64,000 bases of DNA from positions 62,069,415 through 62,133,414 of the forward strand of contig OX393578.1 of the NCBI GenBank assembly GCA_947652605.1, read 5' to 3'. The notes beneath the pieces are model-generated. The model ran no database searches. It was not told the DNA's origin and saw nothing but the letters and a program-made list of their open reading frames with translations. Every line of letters starts with the position of its first letter. The first letter of the stretch is position 1. The position numbers and the translations under genes are program-made. Below, one piece after another: positions 37,668-51,300 of the stretch. The DNA is from Elmis aenea. Lineage: Eukaryota > Arthropoda > Insecta > Coleoptera > Elmidae.

Positions 37668-39322
37668 TTATGCACAATTTTCGCCTAATCACTTCAAACA
37701 TTAACGGCGCCAGAATCAAAATGTGCAAGTCTTGGCTATCAGCCAAAAGGCTAGCCTATTTAACATGCAGTAGTTATCAGTAGTAATATAGGGAGTGCTT
37801 CATCAATTAATCTTTCAAACAAAGCCTGATTGGTGTTTAAGACCACCGCTTGAATGCACTGTCGGCAATTATTGCATTATTATTATCGGTTTATTATAGG
37901 TCATTACTACGACCCACTGAACAACGTAAGCATTCTTATTATTATGCCATTCAATACTTGATTGTTATTGACCGTTCATGTTTTTCGATTGTTTACCGCC
38001 AACTGCGATCGTCTTCAACTGCTTTGTCGCGGTTAATTATGTAATTTGTAGTTTAAGTCGCGGTGAAAATGAACAAGAAGTTATCTATTGTTTTTATTAT
38101 TTTGAGCAGCAGTGAAATTAATTGTTGTATTATTGCAAAAGGAGCATAGAAGTCGATTACTAATTTTATTTTACCAGACCATCAAAGTTTGTAGCTTTAT
38201 TTAGTCTTCAAGTAATCAAGTTTTTTAAACTTATGCAACAATTCTGATGTCTTTTGGCTTCCCTTATAACAGTTGAAAATTATCTGATAGGTTTCTAATA
38301 AAACACTTTGATAGACTCCCTTTCATAATTTTTTCAGTTATCCCCAAATTTTCATGAGCTTTTTGTGTGTTTATACAATTTATCGCCCTTTTTAGATAAC
38401 TGTACTTTCCATCTCATCTCGATACACATAAATCGTTATATTAACATATTCAGTCCAGAAATTTATAGACAACATAAAATACAGATTATACCGTTCGCAT
38501 GCATAAACAAAAATAACAGTAATTTCGAATAAAATATTGTAATTAAATGAAAAATTGTTACTCTCGCATAATTGTCACACGCCTGCAGTCCAGTCTTAAT
38601 CATTCCTCAAGGTGGGCGCGTCGTGTACTTAAAAAAAAGTCGCCCATGGCAAGAAATATATCCTTAGAAACATCAGTTTCTTTAACTGCACTACAAGAAA
38701 TGCATGATGAAACCTCATCTGCGGTGATTCATGTACAATCGGGCGTGAAAATCGATTTAAAAATACCAAATCTTGTGCTAGAATATGTAATTTTACTGTA
38801 AATTGGCAAGTTAACATGTTAAAACACATGACAGTTTGCTGAATAATAATCCGCAAAGTAATGTTTTGTAGTTGCTTATGGTCAGTCGAATAAAGGTAGT
38901 TTTCTTCGTTCTTCGTTGCTAGAATAGCACGTGTGGTATAACATGCAATTTATAATTTTTCTGTGCCCAAAGCAAAGCACGTTTTCAAATAATAGCTTGT
39001 ATATAGAGGCGCATTAGTTTGACACGACACTGTACCTCTGTGGCTTATCTAGACATATCCATTGTTCCTTACTGAGCACGTCCGTTCAGTTTTATTGTTT
39101 AAATTTGCCTTTTGTGTTGTTAATAATTTGAATTGTTTGTTGCTGTAATTAAATGACGACAAAGAAACTTGTAGATTGTGTTGTGCATCGAAGTTTCTTT
39201 ATCTTTGCCTGAATTTTTTTAGTTAAAACCAGTGCAACTACTAATTTTTGAAGAAGACATACAGAAAATATTCTATTAATGTTATCATCCATATATGCGG
39301 TTTATATTGCTAAAGAGGTACC

Positions 39323-39387
39323 GACGCTTGGGCGTCTTTTGCTAAAATTGACAAAAACGGCTTGGGCCATGTTAGCTTAACATGGCC
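39323..39387. repeat. pair of adjacent hairpins
   Basis: The first hairpin is GACGC-TTGG-GCGTC (39323-39336). The second is GGCCATGTTA-GCT-TAACATGGCC (39365-39387), a perfect 10-bp stem with a 3-base loop. They are separated by 28 bases, and both are GC-richer than the surroundings. They may be part of an unrecognised mobile-element end or a small structured RNA; there is no poly-T terminator pattern that would settle the latter. Confidence 0.75.
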
Positions 39388-40994
39388 AGGTAATTTTAGA
39401 ACCACTGGATCTAGCACATATTTTTTTTTTCGCTATAACTTCGAACCTTACTCAGAAAACTTCGAATTCAATGGTTGATTTTTCAGAATCCCATAATTAG
39501 TAATATCCTGACTATGCTGGATGGTTTAGGAGAGAAAGTATCATGTTATGATTAATCCTTATCCTTACTGGGTAACCGTTTCGATAATGTCAACTGCCTT
39601 ATAAATGAATTACAGAAATGCGCGTTTTAATTGACTAGCGAGTCATTATTTTCATATAAATATTATGTGACATACTCGCAAAAAAAAGATCAAATTGTCC
39701 GCTACGAATCTGGGTTAAATACACGTAGTTAGTTAAATGTAAAGGTCACCAGTAGTTAAAATATTTACTTAATATGATCTAGTATGTGTAAATCCTTTAA
39801 CGGTATAAGGCAGGCTCTCGGAATAGGATTGGTTTTATTTTTAACAATGTTGGGCGGTTGATATGTTTTAGGTGACGAATATATATTTCACAAGGAGGTT
39901 GAAGGTATCACATTTTTACTGTATGAATCACTGAAACAGATCCATTGTATTCACCATTCTTGGCCATATTATTACACTCGCTACAGATTAATCATTTTCA
40001 TCGCGATTTAAGTCTGCTTATTGTAGTCGAAATCATATTATAAAAATAATTTAGATCGAAAAAAGTACCAAGGTTATGTTGGTACCTTGCTAGCCATGCT
40101 GGAGCGCAAGTTGGTATGTTAGAAAAAGGGGGGCGCGTTATAAAAAAAAATGAACTAGTTATCTAGGTATTTTTTAGTCCCATTTCGAGAGAAAATTTAT
40201 CGTTTTAATATACTAATAAAAATTAACGCAAAATAATAAATAAATACGAAACTGGTTCAGAATAAATTCCCTGTAAAATATTAAAGTTGCAAATACCGTT
40301 CTTAAAATGACTCTCAATAAAAAGTCGGCATTGTTTAATCTTATTCCAGAATTGGACAACATTTCAACACAATGGCACATTGTTTTTGATTTAATATATG
40401 GATATGGTGTCGATTCCTTACTTGGCTATTCTTGAAGTTCGCAGGTGATCAATGATTCATCTTATATTTGATATCGTTCCTAGCCGATTCGCCCACATCT
40501 TGTTGTAATTCTTGAGTAATATTTCACGAAACATTCCTATTCAATTAATAATTACGTTCCAGTTTAAATAAGGTCGTTTTGTTTGCATAACTTCGAAGAA
40601 AGTTTAATTTATTGAGAATTTTAGCATTTTGGGTTATTGGCGTTTTTATTTGACAGAATAGTTTGAAAAATTGATGTTTATCTAGTTCAGACGGAATGCG
40701 TTTATGGAGTGTTTTAAATGCTTTGGATTTCACCGCGTTTTTTTCTGATTAGGATCGCATTGGAAAGGATTTTTGGGTTTTAAGGAAGTGCAAAAAGATT
40801 TAAAGCAGATAATCGACTTAAATTTGCAGGAAGAATCTAACAGGGAAAAGCTAAAAGCGTTTCCAAGATGTAGCCCAAAAATAAAATCTGGATTTTGCTA
40901 AATGGATTCTCGTTAGACCCCAAAAGTTTTCCAAATTAAATCAACAGAAATCCCAATAATTTTTTTCAGTTTAGCTACTTTATTATTCTTTTAT

Positions 40995-41800
40995 TTAGTC
41001 ATGAATTCTTCTACTGTTAGGTGTAGGACTGTTGAGTTGTGTTGTGCTGACTTTTTACCATGTTTTTCTGTCTTGTGCTAGCCTTTTTATGTCTTTCCAT
41101 TTGATGTTTCTATCCGTTGCTGTTTTTTTAACTTCGTCTTGTCAGGTTTTTCCCGGTCTACCTCTTTTGTTTTTTCCCTGTGATCTTGCTTCATGGGCTT
41201 TTCTGGTTAACCTTTCTTCTTTCATCCTATAAATGTTATCCAACCATCCCAGCTGTCTTTCTTGTATTTTCGTTTCAACTGATTTTATCTTTAATTGTTC
41301 CCTATATGTTTCTCTTCTGATTCTATCTTTTTTGGTTTTTCCTTGGGTTTTTCTTGGAAATCCCATTTCTGCTGCATTCACTCGGCCACTATTTTTATTC
41401 GTGAGTGTCCACGTTTCACTTCTGTATAAAAGTGCCGGGCCTTTTTGACCACTTCATTTTTGTTCGTCTTGGACTTCTCTATTTCCAAAATTGTTGTAAA
41501 CTGTTAAATATTCTTCCCAGATTTCCTGTCCTTTCGCTTATTTCCTTGTCCATTCCTCCAATTTTCCTTATGATCACTCCTAAATATTTAAAGCTTTCTA
41601 CCTGTTTCAACCTAAGCCGATTTAAAGTGACGTTATGCCCTTTGTTCGCTGTTACAACGATGATAGTTTTAGTTTTTTCGGTATTCATTTTCATATCAAT
41701 TTTCTCCAATTCCTGGTTTAGAGTTTCTAGATTATGTTGCAGATTTTTTTCTGTTTCCACGACTAAGACCATGTCGTCTGCGAACATTAGCTCAGTTATG
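40995..41800 (-). mobile_element. LINE 3' part: RT catalytic region to C-terminus
   Basis: Minus-strand translation from 41787 gives MFADDMVLVVETEKNLQ (catalytic Asp pair), then MNTEKTKTIIVV and SFKYLGVIIRKIGGMD, the RT palm-thumb order. After a frame change near 41390-41480 it resumes REQLKIKSVETKIQERQLGW, RMKEERLTRKAHEA and a basic KNKRGRPGKT block. The 3' end is near 40995, with the same flank as the copy at 28505. It is the longest RTE-like fragment in the window; the 5' end is cut just before the FADD motif. Confidence 0.88.
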
Positions 41801-44800
41801 TTCCTTTGTTGTGTAAATAGACGACTTTTAAAGCTAGTAAAACATTTATATATTACAGTCTTAAATAACCCATGTTAATTAACTACTATTAATGCATCAG
41901 TTAATGTTTTAGTCTCGCATTTTTTAAATTAATTATGATTTCCAGCTCGAGTTTCTGTAATTATTACCATTCCCACGGTAATTCAAGAATGGCTGAAGTT
42001 ATTCCTCAAAACACTAACTAGATACGGAAGTTGCGTTGCTGTATCGCTTCTAGGCGGTCTTTCACGTTCGTAAACGTGATACGTAGCTTATATGTTTACT
42101 TTTTTTCGGTACGACAAAATTTGAAAGGTACACCACATGTCGTAAAAGCACGCGCATGTAATTCGAACCCGTCTTGCTGCAACGCGTCCAGCTTCCCGCG
42201 TGGAGATGCTGGTGTGTAAAGATCTATGCGTAGGCTACACAAATGCTTCTTTTTTTTTCGCTCACAGACCACCAGATGCGTTGTTTCAATTATCTGATCG
42301 GTGCGTGTTGGAATGCTGACATTATAGTAGTCCCTAGATGATTTAAATAAGTGTTGCATAATTGCGATTTCTTGCAAGTGTCGGTTTGATGAATTTATGG
42401 TTTTGTGTGTCTTTAAAAAAGGATAATTTAATGAATGATTTTGAAATCATCCTTTAGGTGCTCTTGATTAAAATGCCCACGTACGAACTGGGTAAGGCTA
42501 AGAACGTTTTGGCATCACCTCAAAATTATTGCCTTTCCATCTGAATTCTAGCTGTTAAACACAGAATTCTTCTATTCCACGTGCATACGAGACTTTTTCT
42601 ATGTTGTTTGGTGATAAGCAACCTGTATTATATTTATTGTAGGTCTCTATCTTGATTGTCTCATTAAAAATGAAAGTTTTATGGTCGGCATTTGCCATAT
42701 TGACGGAAATGTCGTAAATAAATTAATCAGTCTTGCCTATCGTAAGATATATTTATATCCATCTTGATCAATTGCTTTTAACTTGTTGCTAATAAACGTT
42801 TGTCTTTTTTTCACGCTTACACAGCACTGGAAATATATGAAGGTTTGTATTTTAAAATAAAAACTGTTTTATTTGTTGTCTGTAAATACGCACATGTATG
42901 TCCTTGCACCGATCTTTAATTATTATGTAACAGGACGTCTGGAGTTTAAAATCATGCTTGTAAAACGATAGGATTGTTAAAATTAAACAATTAATTGTAG
43001 AGTTACGTAAAAGTTGTCGCTTGTTGCTATTGTATTTTAATTTTATGTTTCTGAAAAGAATTACTTGTCGTAATCTGTCTTAGAATGACGTACCATCGTC
43101 TATCGTAGTAGATTATTGTATAAAAAATGTTTTTTTGGAATTTAAGAAATATACAGAAGCAAAAATTCTTGCAGTATAAAAACGTCATAATTAATTTTAT
43201 CACAACAATTACACACCATCAATATACGTAGTGAAATGTTCTTTCGTGAGTTAAAACTCAAAAGTGGTAGCTACTTAGGTTAGGAATTAAAACAGAAATT
43301 CGTGTCGTTTTTGTTTTACTAAGAAAGTCAACTAAAACACGCCTTGTAGTCGTGTTGTGCATGTAATTGTTTTTTTTTTACCGATATACAACATTCCTAA
43401 CTGGTCTACTTTTAACGGTCACAGAAGTTCACCAGATTCTATATTGTTAATCCAGCAAATTTACATGTTGTTGCTACAACTGTTTGTCGTGAAATACTTA
43501 TTTTTTATACAACAGTAAAATTTTCTCCCCAAAAATATGCAAGATGTAAATATATCACACTTTTTTCTCTAGGATTTTTTGAGGACGCCTGTTCAATAAT
43601 TAACAGTAATCATTTAATTTTAATTATAAATGTCTCCTTCACTTGCAAACTTCATATATTTTATTATCCTACAATTCTCAGTTGTTCCTAAAACTTGATT
43701 GTTTTATTTTTGTAAGTTCTAATTAATAATCAAGCCACACTGATATAACACAGCATCTGTAATACAACAAACATGAATAATCCCATAAAATTATCTTGCT
43801 TCAGCGCAGAGCGGTTTCAAAACATTGTTAAGCACCATTTATTATTCCTTTCATATTCAAAATTCGTATATTAATCATGTTTCAATTTACTTTGGTCGAA
43901 TACATTTATTAACACCATAATTTTGTGTGAAGCCTCATTTAAAAATGCGTGAAATTAATATTTGTAATCAAGCATATTTTAATCATTTTAAAACAAAGCT
44001 ACGCAGCTTTTGAATTGGCCAAACATGCAAAGCTTTTGGTTGTATAACTTTTGTTTTAAAAGCCCCACCGACACATGAACAAAATATGTCACGATATTTT
44101 TATCATGGTGGCGAAAACGATGTCACAGAATCTTGGTGAAGTTCAACAAAAATTCAGTGCTAATTTTGCGAGAAAGTAATTTATTCTAGTTTAGCCCAAT
44201 CAAAAATCTGTAATGGATTTTTGATCAGTAGTACCAGTTCCGGAAAAAAATGCTGGCATGTCTTAAGTCTTAAATAATTATTATTATTAATGAAACAATT
44301 AACCTTAAATGGTTCATGTGAAATCGCGACTGATAGAGCTAATCAAAATATTAATTTTGGAATGTGGGGTCAGATTATAGTAACCCGACTGGGATCTGAT
44401 TGAGAAATGAGCTGGGTGCGTGTATTTGGTTGTGGAATATTAATCCTATGCGTAAAAAAGCTTTTTTAAATTCCAATCATATCACTTTAGTTATTTTTCA
44501 TGTTGTCATTTTAATTCTCAATCTAACACAATCTTTACTAAACAATAAGCATAAAATGTGGACTTTATTAGCCTAATTTCCACGATGCAACAAAATGAGA
44601 CACACTAGTGGAGTTTATTTTAAAGCAATTTTCATAAACAACTTTAGAAACTTAATAGTGATTTTATTTAACTCCCAACGATGCTAATCTTTGGACAACA
44701 AATTATAGCCACACTAACCGCTTGTATCTGTTTTATAAAATAATAAAATACATCTTGTCGTGCTAATTTGCATTTATCTCTAATTGAAATATTTATTATG

Positions 44801-47800
44801 CTTATATTATGTTTATTATCTCATCTATAACCGACCAAACAAACCAGTTCAAGGAGGACTTGATTGTAATTGTATTACATTTAACTGTTAACATAGTGTT
44901 ATTGTGGATTGTGATCAAAACGAATTCCCCTGTTTTGAAAAATGCTGGCCTGGTATGGTATAGAATGTTACGGCCATCTATAATAATTAATATTGATGCC
45001 GTTATAAAAATATTCGCACCTTGTTTGAATGTGTGGAAAAGGGCATGATGCGTGGTTAAATGTAAATTAAATGTGAACACTGCAAGGTGTTACCTGTTTT
45101 TAGTTTCTTGTGTAATGTCAATATTTTATATACAGCCAATGCGAAACATTAGGTGCCACATTTTACAATGTTTAAAACATGCATTTTCATCTTTAGTCTG
45201 TTTAAAAACGACCTTAAACAATTTTTTACTTCAAAATTTTTTAAAAAGTTTAAAGTGTTTATTTTGGCGAAAATTCGAAATTGTCCATTTAACCAACTTC
45301 GTAACTCTGAAAGTTAGCGAAATCGCAATGGCAATTAATTTATTTTGAACAATAATGCTATTTATTGTTTTTATATTCCAAGTGTTAAAAGTTGTCATGT
45401 ATATGACACAATCTTATGTGTCCGTAAACAAATTTTAATTTATGCCAGTTACAAATTATAAATTTACTGTTTACGTATTCGTCAGTCGCGATAGGCGATC
45501 TAGAGTGCCACAAAAATCATAACAAATGCACGCTGTCGGTGTTCATTTGTCGGAAAAATTTACCTGAAGTGTTCTTAATAGTTGCTAACCTGATTGTTCA
45601 TACATGGAAAGTGCTGATGCAAGACCTGCCTCTGTTTAATTCCCTTTAACTTACAGTTAGCGACATTCATGCATTAAGTTGATCGTTTCGGTTGCGTTTT
45701 CTTTATTTAATTGATGGTGTTGGACGATTTAAGTACAAGAGCAGTGATTTTTTTATTACATGTGGAAGACAATAGTGGAAAACACGTAAATTCAGTCCTA
45801 ATTATAGCTTACGCTAGCAAAACTAGGATTCTGATTTTCTAAAGCTTTTAAAGTAATGAATTTAATGAAATACTTCATACTTCAGACACATTTTTTTAAA
45901 TTTTATACTACTCACACGTTTGATTTAATTTTTTTAAATCGATTTTTGTGACCAGCAGTATTTTTCATACCTTTTTTCTTCAGTACCTTCCTCGTTTGTA
46001 GCCTTTTTCTTGGCAAAAACGGTTAAAAAAATAACTCCAAGCTAAACCATTTCATAAATAATGATGTATATAACATATAAGTTTAAAAACCGTCACGTGG
46101 TTTCATAATGAAAATCCTTAAAACCGGGAAATCCCCAATTTAGTACCCCACGCTGCCAAATTAGCCAGATATTTGATCATTATTGACCTGTATTGGGGAG
46201 AAAAACAAAATACACGAGACAATTGAAATTTTTTGGTAATACGGCCAAGGACTATTGAGTTAAGTTTTTTTTTTTTAAAAGTTCTTAGTTTTCATTACTT
46301 ATTAATTTTTGTGCCACATTTCAAAACATTGCCTCCAAAAGCTAATCTAAGTTACTCAAGAAAAGGGCGTTGGATGACCTAACATTTAATACAAGTAAAC
46401 AACAACAGTGTATTAATTTTAATCATGACCTACTGTATGATAGCTATGTAATGCAAATTGGCCATATGTGGTGTTTACTAAATATTCAGTGTTTGTTTCT
46501 TGCAAATAAACAGTTTCGCTCATGCTGGGCCAACAATTAATTAAAATTTTGCTTATAACGTAATCAGTGACTCATTATTTCGGGATTATAACAGCAATTT
46601 TGATCTTATTCTTTTTTATTTTCCCTACCCAAGCAAAAAAAAAGGATATTATTTATTATGTTTTCTCTTCACCAGTAAGTAGATTTCTTATATATTTATT
46701 TACATACAGGCTAGCTAGTTGATCTAAATTATATTACATATAAAATTGTACACAAGATGGATCCTTTATATAAACCAGACGTTTAAAAGTATTTTAAATG
46801 CAATTGTATCATATAAAAATTGTACGTTACAAAACTTGAAAAATAAGCTAATGGAACGTCTTAAAATTCTACACGACTAAACACTAAAATATGCAATTAC
46901 ACAACGTCTTTCAGCAATTGCAAAAAACAACGTAACGATATGCATAAAAAAATTCCGATAAAAGCTGTGTTAGTGCAATTAGTATTCAACCCGTATTGAC
47001 TTATTTAAAATATATTGTAGGTACACGGAGTTCATAATCTATCTGTATGTAGACCAAGGATTTTATTTTTTTAAATCTTTTGAATTAAACGCCGCTGACA
47101 ACATGACATGTTAACAAGGTAGGTGACTAAAAATATACGCGACTGTCTAACAAGATTGAAATGCAAGCTACTGAAGGCCAATGTCGGCTCCTTGCAAGAA
47201 ACTGCATACAGATTCAAGCTGCAGTCTAAATTTAACGGAGTTAGATCTAAAAATAAAATAAATTGACGCCTGTCTGAACTGAATACCTAATTGCACGGAA
47301 AACGCGCTTGGACTAACAGTTGTACAAGCTTATAAACAAATTAAAACGCCCTGCAACATTAAAGAAGTCTTATTTGATGTCGTCCATTAAGGACCAACTA
47401 TAGAAATTACTGCCATATCCTTTAGTTTATTTATTTTTAAATAATTTATCAATTGTAATGATTTATGCACATTATTAACTTGTATGGCGTTTATATGATT
47501 TAACTGATTAAGAAATTAAACTTTACAATCCAGAATGTTTTATGAGGCGCCAGTAGTCCTGCAAGAATTAAGCCATCGTAGCCAGCCGGTGACAGATAGC
47601 ACATCATAATGAGAGACCTATTGTATGTTACACAGTCTAAGTACACCCAAACGCATACTAATTAAAACTTACCAGTCATCATTGGGCAACTCTTAATAAT
47701 TGCATAGATTTATAATAAAATCCTTTGTCATAAAAATGAAGCCGGCGTACCTTATAAGGTAAAACATTACACGAGTTCTCTGTTACATTATTATTCATGT

Positions 47801-48074
47801 ATTATTATTCATAGCTAATATTTAACACTGACTAGGCCAAAAGTATTAAATGTTCTGTTGAAGTAAACTTTGTATATCATAAATATATTACGGATACTTT
47901 ATGATCTGGGCCTTGGATATTTTTAGTTTCGAAGATATTTGTAATAGCACAAGTATGCCATTTAACTGGGATTCTTTGAATATGTAATATACACTCCTCG
48001 GCCATATTATTGTCAACACTTTAACATTTTAGTGTGTAGTTTAATACTTTATACCTATATTATATAATACAGAA

Positions 48075-48215
48075 ATATAAAACCCTCCCCCCCTATAACC
48101 AACAGCTTCTCCCCCAATACAAAAGTGTTTAGTTTTTTCCATATTCATTGAAAGCCCCGCTTTTTCGTCTTCTTTTTGAATTTTCCTTGTCCATTTTATC
48201 TACTATACGTAAAGA
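48075..48215 (-). mobile_element. LINE reverse transcriptase scrap
   Basis: Minus-strand reading gives AGLSMNMEKTKHFCIGGEAV followed by GYR. This matches the RTE-like RT segment after the FADD motif (usually 'G-x-N-EKT-x-L--GG-'). It is only about 45 codons long, with no flanking RT motif recognised. Assignment is by motif alone. Confidence 0.6.
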
Positions 48216-50749
48216 AAGTTTAATTTATAAGTAAGTTTTAATTTGACTTAGGTAGCAGTTAATATTTTTTAACTTTTATTGTTGATGAAAGTTAATTTGA
48301 TTTCCTACTTTATGCTTAATTTAATGTTATAATATTAAAACTACTGTAATATATCTATTGCGCTTTTTATGGCATTTAAACTAAGTGTTTGTGCTTATTT
48401 TACTGCTAAATATAATTAGTAACAAAAAGTTTATGATCAATTTTTCTTCTACGCTGTTTTTACTACACCAAAAAAAAGTAGAACAGTTTTTTTGGTGAAA
48501 TACATTTTTATACAACAATTTCATTTGCTCCTAGCACATTAGACATATAAAATTAACTGTGCAAGTTGTTTATAAAGATAATTTTATTCTCCATTACATT
48601 CAGATTTTAATGTCCCAAACTTTTATACAACTTTAACGATTCCATATTGTATAATTGACACAGATATTGCTTTACGATGCCTCCCAGTATTTCCTAATAA
48701 GAACTAACATTTCGGTTTTTGTTGACTGACGAATTACAATCGACATAAATCAGGATTACAACTTAATAGCTTGCATGTAATTTACAACCGATTTTTTCGC
48801 CGAGTTTGAAAAAGAATAAAAATTAGCCAAGAGAATAATTCTAAATATATTTTAGAAATCGTACTACGCTTTTTTGTATGTATGATATTTTTCTTGATCG
48901 TACCTTTCTTTGTAGGGATAAATAAATGTTATGGTAATAGTATTATAAATGAAGTGCAGCATGAAAAGTCTGACTAACTCCAGACGTCTTTGATACTACA
49001 TCAAACCACAAAAAAATCTATCACTGTTGACCATATTAGCGGGTCCATTACCTTTAATTTCTAATTAGTTTAATTGCAGTATATGTGTATCATTATAGAG
49101 TATGCAATAATTATTTTATCTCATTCTCCATTTAAAGAATTTGCATAGACGTAATTTGTACATTCAGTGTATTTGTGGTGAATATTAATTAACTTTAATT
49201 AAAAATATCGCGGTTGGTTTGATAATGCCGACGATGTATCGGTTGTTGCGTTATTCTCCTCAGTCGATGTAAGTTTTATAATGGTTTTATTGCTAATTAC
49301 AGACGTACACGTGTCTGCACGTGTGTGTGGCCGTCAACAATTCGCCATGCTGTCCTCCATCTGTAAGTTTGGGTGTTATAGCCTTGCCAGTTTTTGTGCA
49401 TTATGTGTTTCGATGTTGTAATTTGCTTGGTATTCTTTTTAGATACACGTTAATTTAATTGTGTAGCGAATTTGATAATTAGTTTTGCATTAGATGACTA
49501 ACACGTTGTGATAATGAGCTTATTTTTAGTTGTTGCTTGCTGTGTGTTTTTAGTACTTTGTAGATGTTTCTGTAGTTATGCTGAAAAGTATCCCATTGTA
49601 GTGGAATTTTAAAAATGTCTGGATTAAGTAATTCGTTATAAATATAAATATATTTTTAGTACAAAAATTACTTCTCTTATGTTTACGAAGATCTCTTCTC
49701 AAAGAAAATTGTATCAGTTTAGAATCTTGGGATACTTTAATTTCTGTTATCGACGTCTAGATTTTTAGGCACCCATTTAGGTATGAGCCAAATAAAAGTA
49801 TTGTACGTCACAGTATTATATAAAATAATAATTTTAAATTTATTGACTGTTTCAATAACTTTTTTCGAACATCAAATGCGTTCAGCATTTAAATTTTGTC
49901 GTAATACTCTTCCTTAAGTTTGTTTTCAAACTACGAGTTAAATTTATGCACTCGGTCGTTCTACATACTCAACCAAATGCAGATTTGCTTTTATTATTTA
50001 GACCGTAATGGCAGAAACGAATCAGAAAATGCAGCTGCAACGCGATCAGCAGCCATGAAAGTGAACCGTTTCTAACCATTACTAACACAACACAGATTGC
50101 ACCTAGAGTAATGGTTATTTATAGTTATTTTGAAACATTTATCACAGCATGTCAAATATAATAAAGTGAAAGTTTGAACGACACTTTGAAACTCCAGTTG
50201 AGATACATTCCAGACATGTGGGGTCATATTCGTCAGCAAAGGAAAAAATCATGTAGACATACCTACAAAAATGGGTGTATTATTTTTATACGGAAAATTG
50301 TCACAAATTTTAACACTGCCATGAATAACAAAATTATGTTGAGCTGGCAAATAAATAATTAAAAAAAAAGAGAACATTGTTGTGAGCAGAGGCTCATTTA
50401 AAATATTCTAACCGGAGTATTTCTTGACCGGAAACACACTAAATGCCGGTATTAATTGAACAGCTTAGCTCTAAAGATGCCCCATGATTCGTTTGTTAGT
50501 ACATAGTGTTATGTGTTTCAAAAATTACTTAACTAGAAGACTTCTTACTGTCAAATAAGCACTTAGTTTGTTAATAAATATATTTTACTTCAAGTGAACT
50601 TTGGGATACAAACTAGGAACCTAAAAGCAGGTACAACATTAAACAAATTTTTTATACAACGATAAATTGTATTCCTGTAGGTACAATTTAGTTGCAGAAA
50701 AGTAAATTAATGAAGTTTTTAGCAAATTTTAAAGGTTGTTACGATTCAA

Positions 50750-51300
50750 ATAAAGTCTTTCCGTCTGTCTGTATATGAATCACGTATACTTACTGAACTT
50801 TAGAGCCAGAAAAATTTGTTTCTTGTTCAGTTTGGTAAACGTAAAGCGCCAATTGCAAGCTTTTTGTGTAGGTACTCTGATTTTAATCAGTTTTGTTTTA
50901 CTGTATGCGTGCCTCAATAGATATTACAGATTCTTGGTAAATTTTATAGCTGGTGGTGGTGGTTAAAAATTGGTAGCAGAAAATTGCAAAAAAGCTTGTA
51001 ACAAAATTTAAAGCCAGTGGTTCTGTGAATCTGTCTGTTTACTTGAATGTAAGTAAATTTAGTCAACTCAAGAGTTACATTTGTATACTTCTTTTGACTT
51101 AAATCAGTGGTTTTTCTGTCTGTCTGTGTAAGAGTGAATCACAGCTACTAAGAGAACTTTAGAGGTAGAGAAATTTGGTATCGGAAGGGTACAAATAAGC
51201 TTATTTTAGCAATTAAAACAAAAAGCTTTGTGTGTCTCTTTGTTTACCTGAATGTCACAGATATTTATTGAACTTAAGAGCCACAGGTTCTTAATTTTTT
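50750..51300. repeat. degenerate tandem repeat cluster with CTGTCTGTCTGT motifs
   Basis: Three or more diverged copies contain CTGTCTGT, then GAATCAC, then ACTTTAGAG(C/G)(C/T)AGA and AAATTTG, at about 50760, 51030, 51112 and 51230. Spacing is irregular (roughly 100-220 bp). The pattern resembles low-copy minisatellites found near non-LTR 3' ends, but no element body is attached. Confidence 0.6.

Noticed and set aside
38547..38801. 84-codon plus-strand open frame in intron 2
   Set aside because: No similarity recognised, no splice context, and an overlapping open frame on the other strand; probably chance.
41032..41878. Plus-strand open frames over the LINE at 40995-41800
   Set aside because: Antisense shadows of the minus-strand reverse transcriptase.
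42096..42377. 93-codon minus-strand frame with a tRNA-like GGGTTCGAATT segment
   Set aside because: The B-box-like match is imperfect, no cloverleaf can be drawn, and the frame resembles no protein.
44802..45348. Overlapping open frames of 80-98 codons on both strands
   Set aside because: Low-complexity, hydrophobic and Lys/Asn-rich translations typical of AT-rich noncoding sequence.
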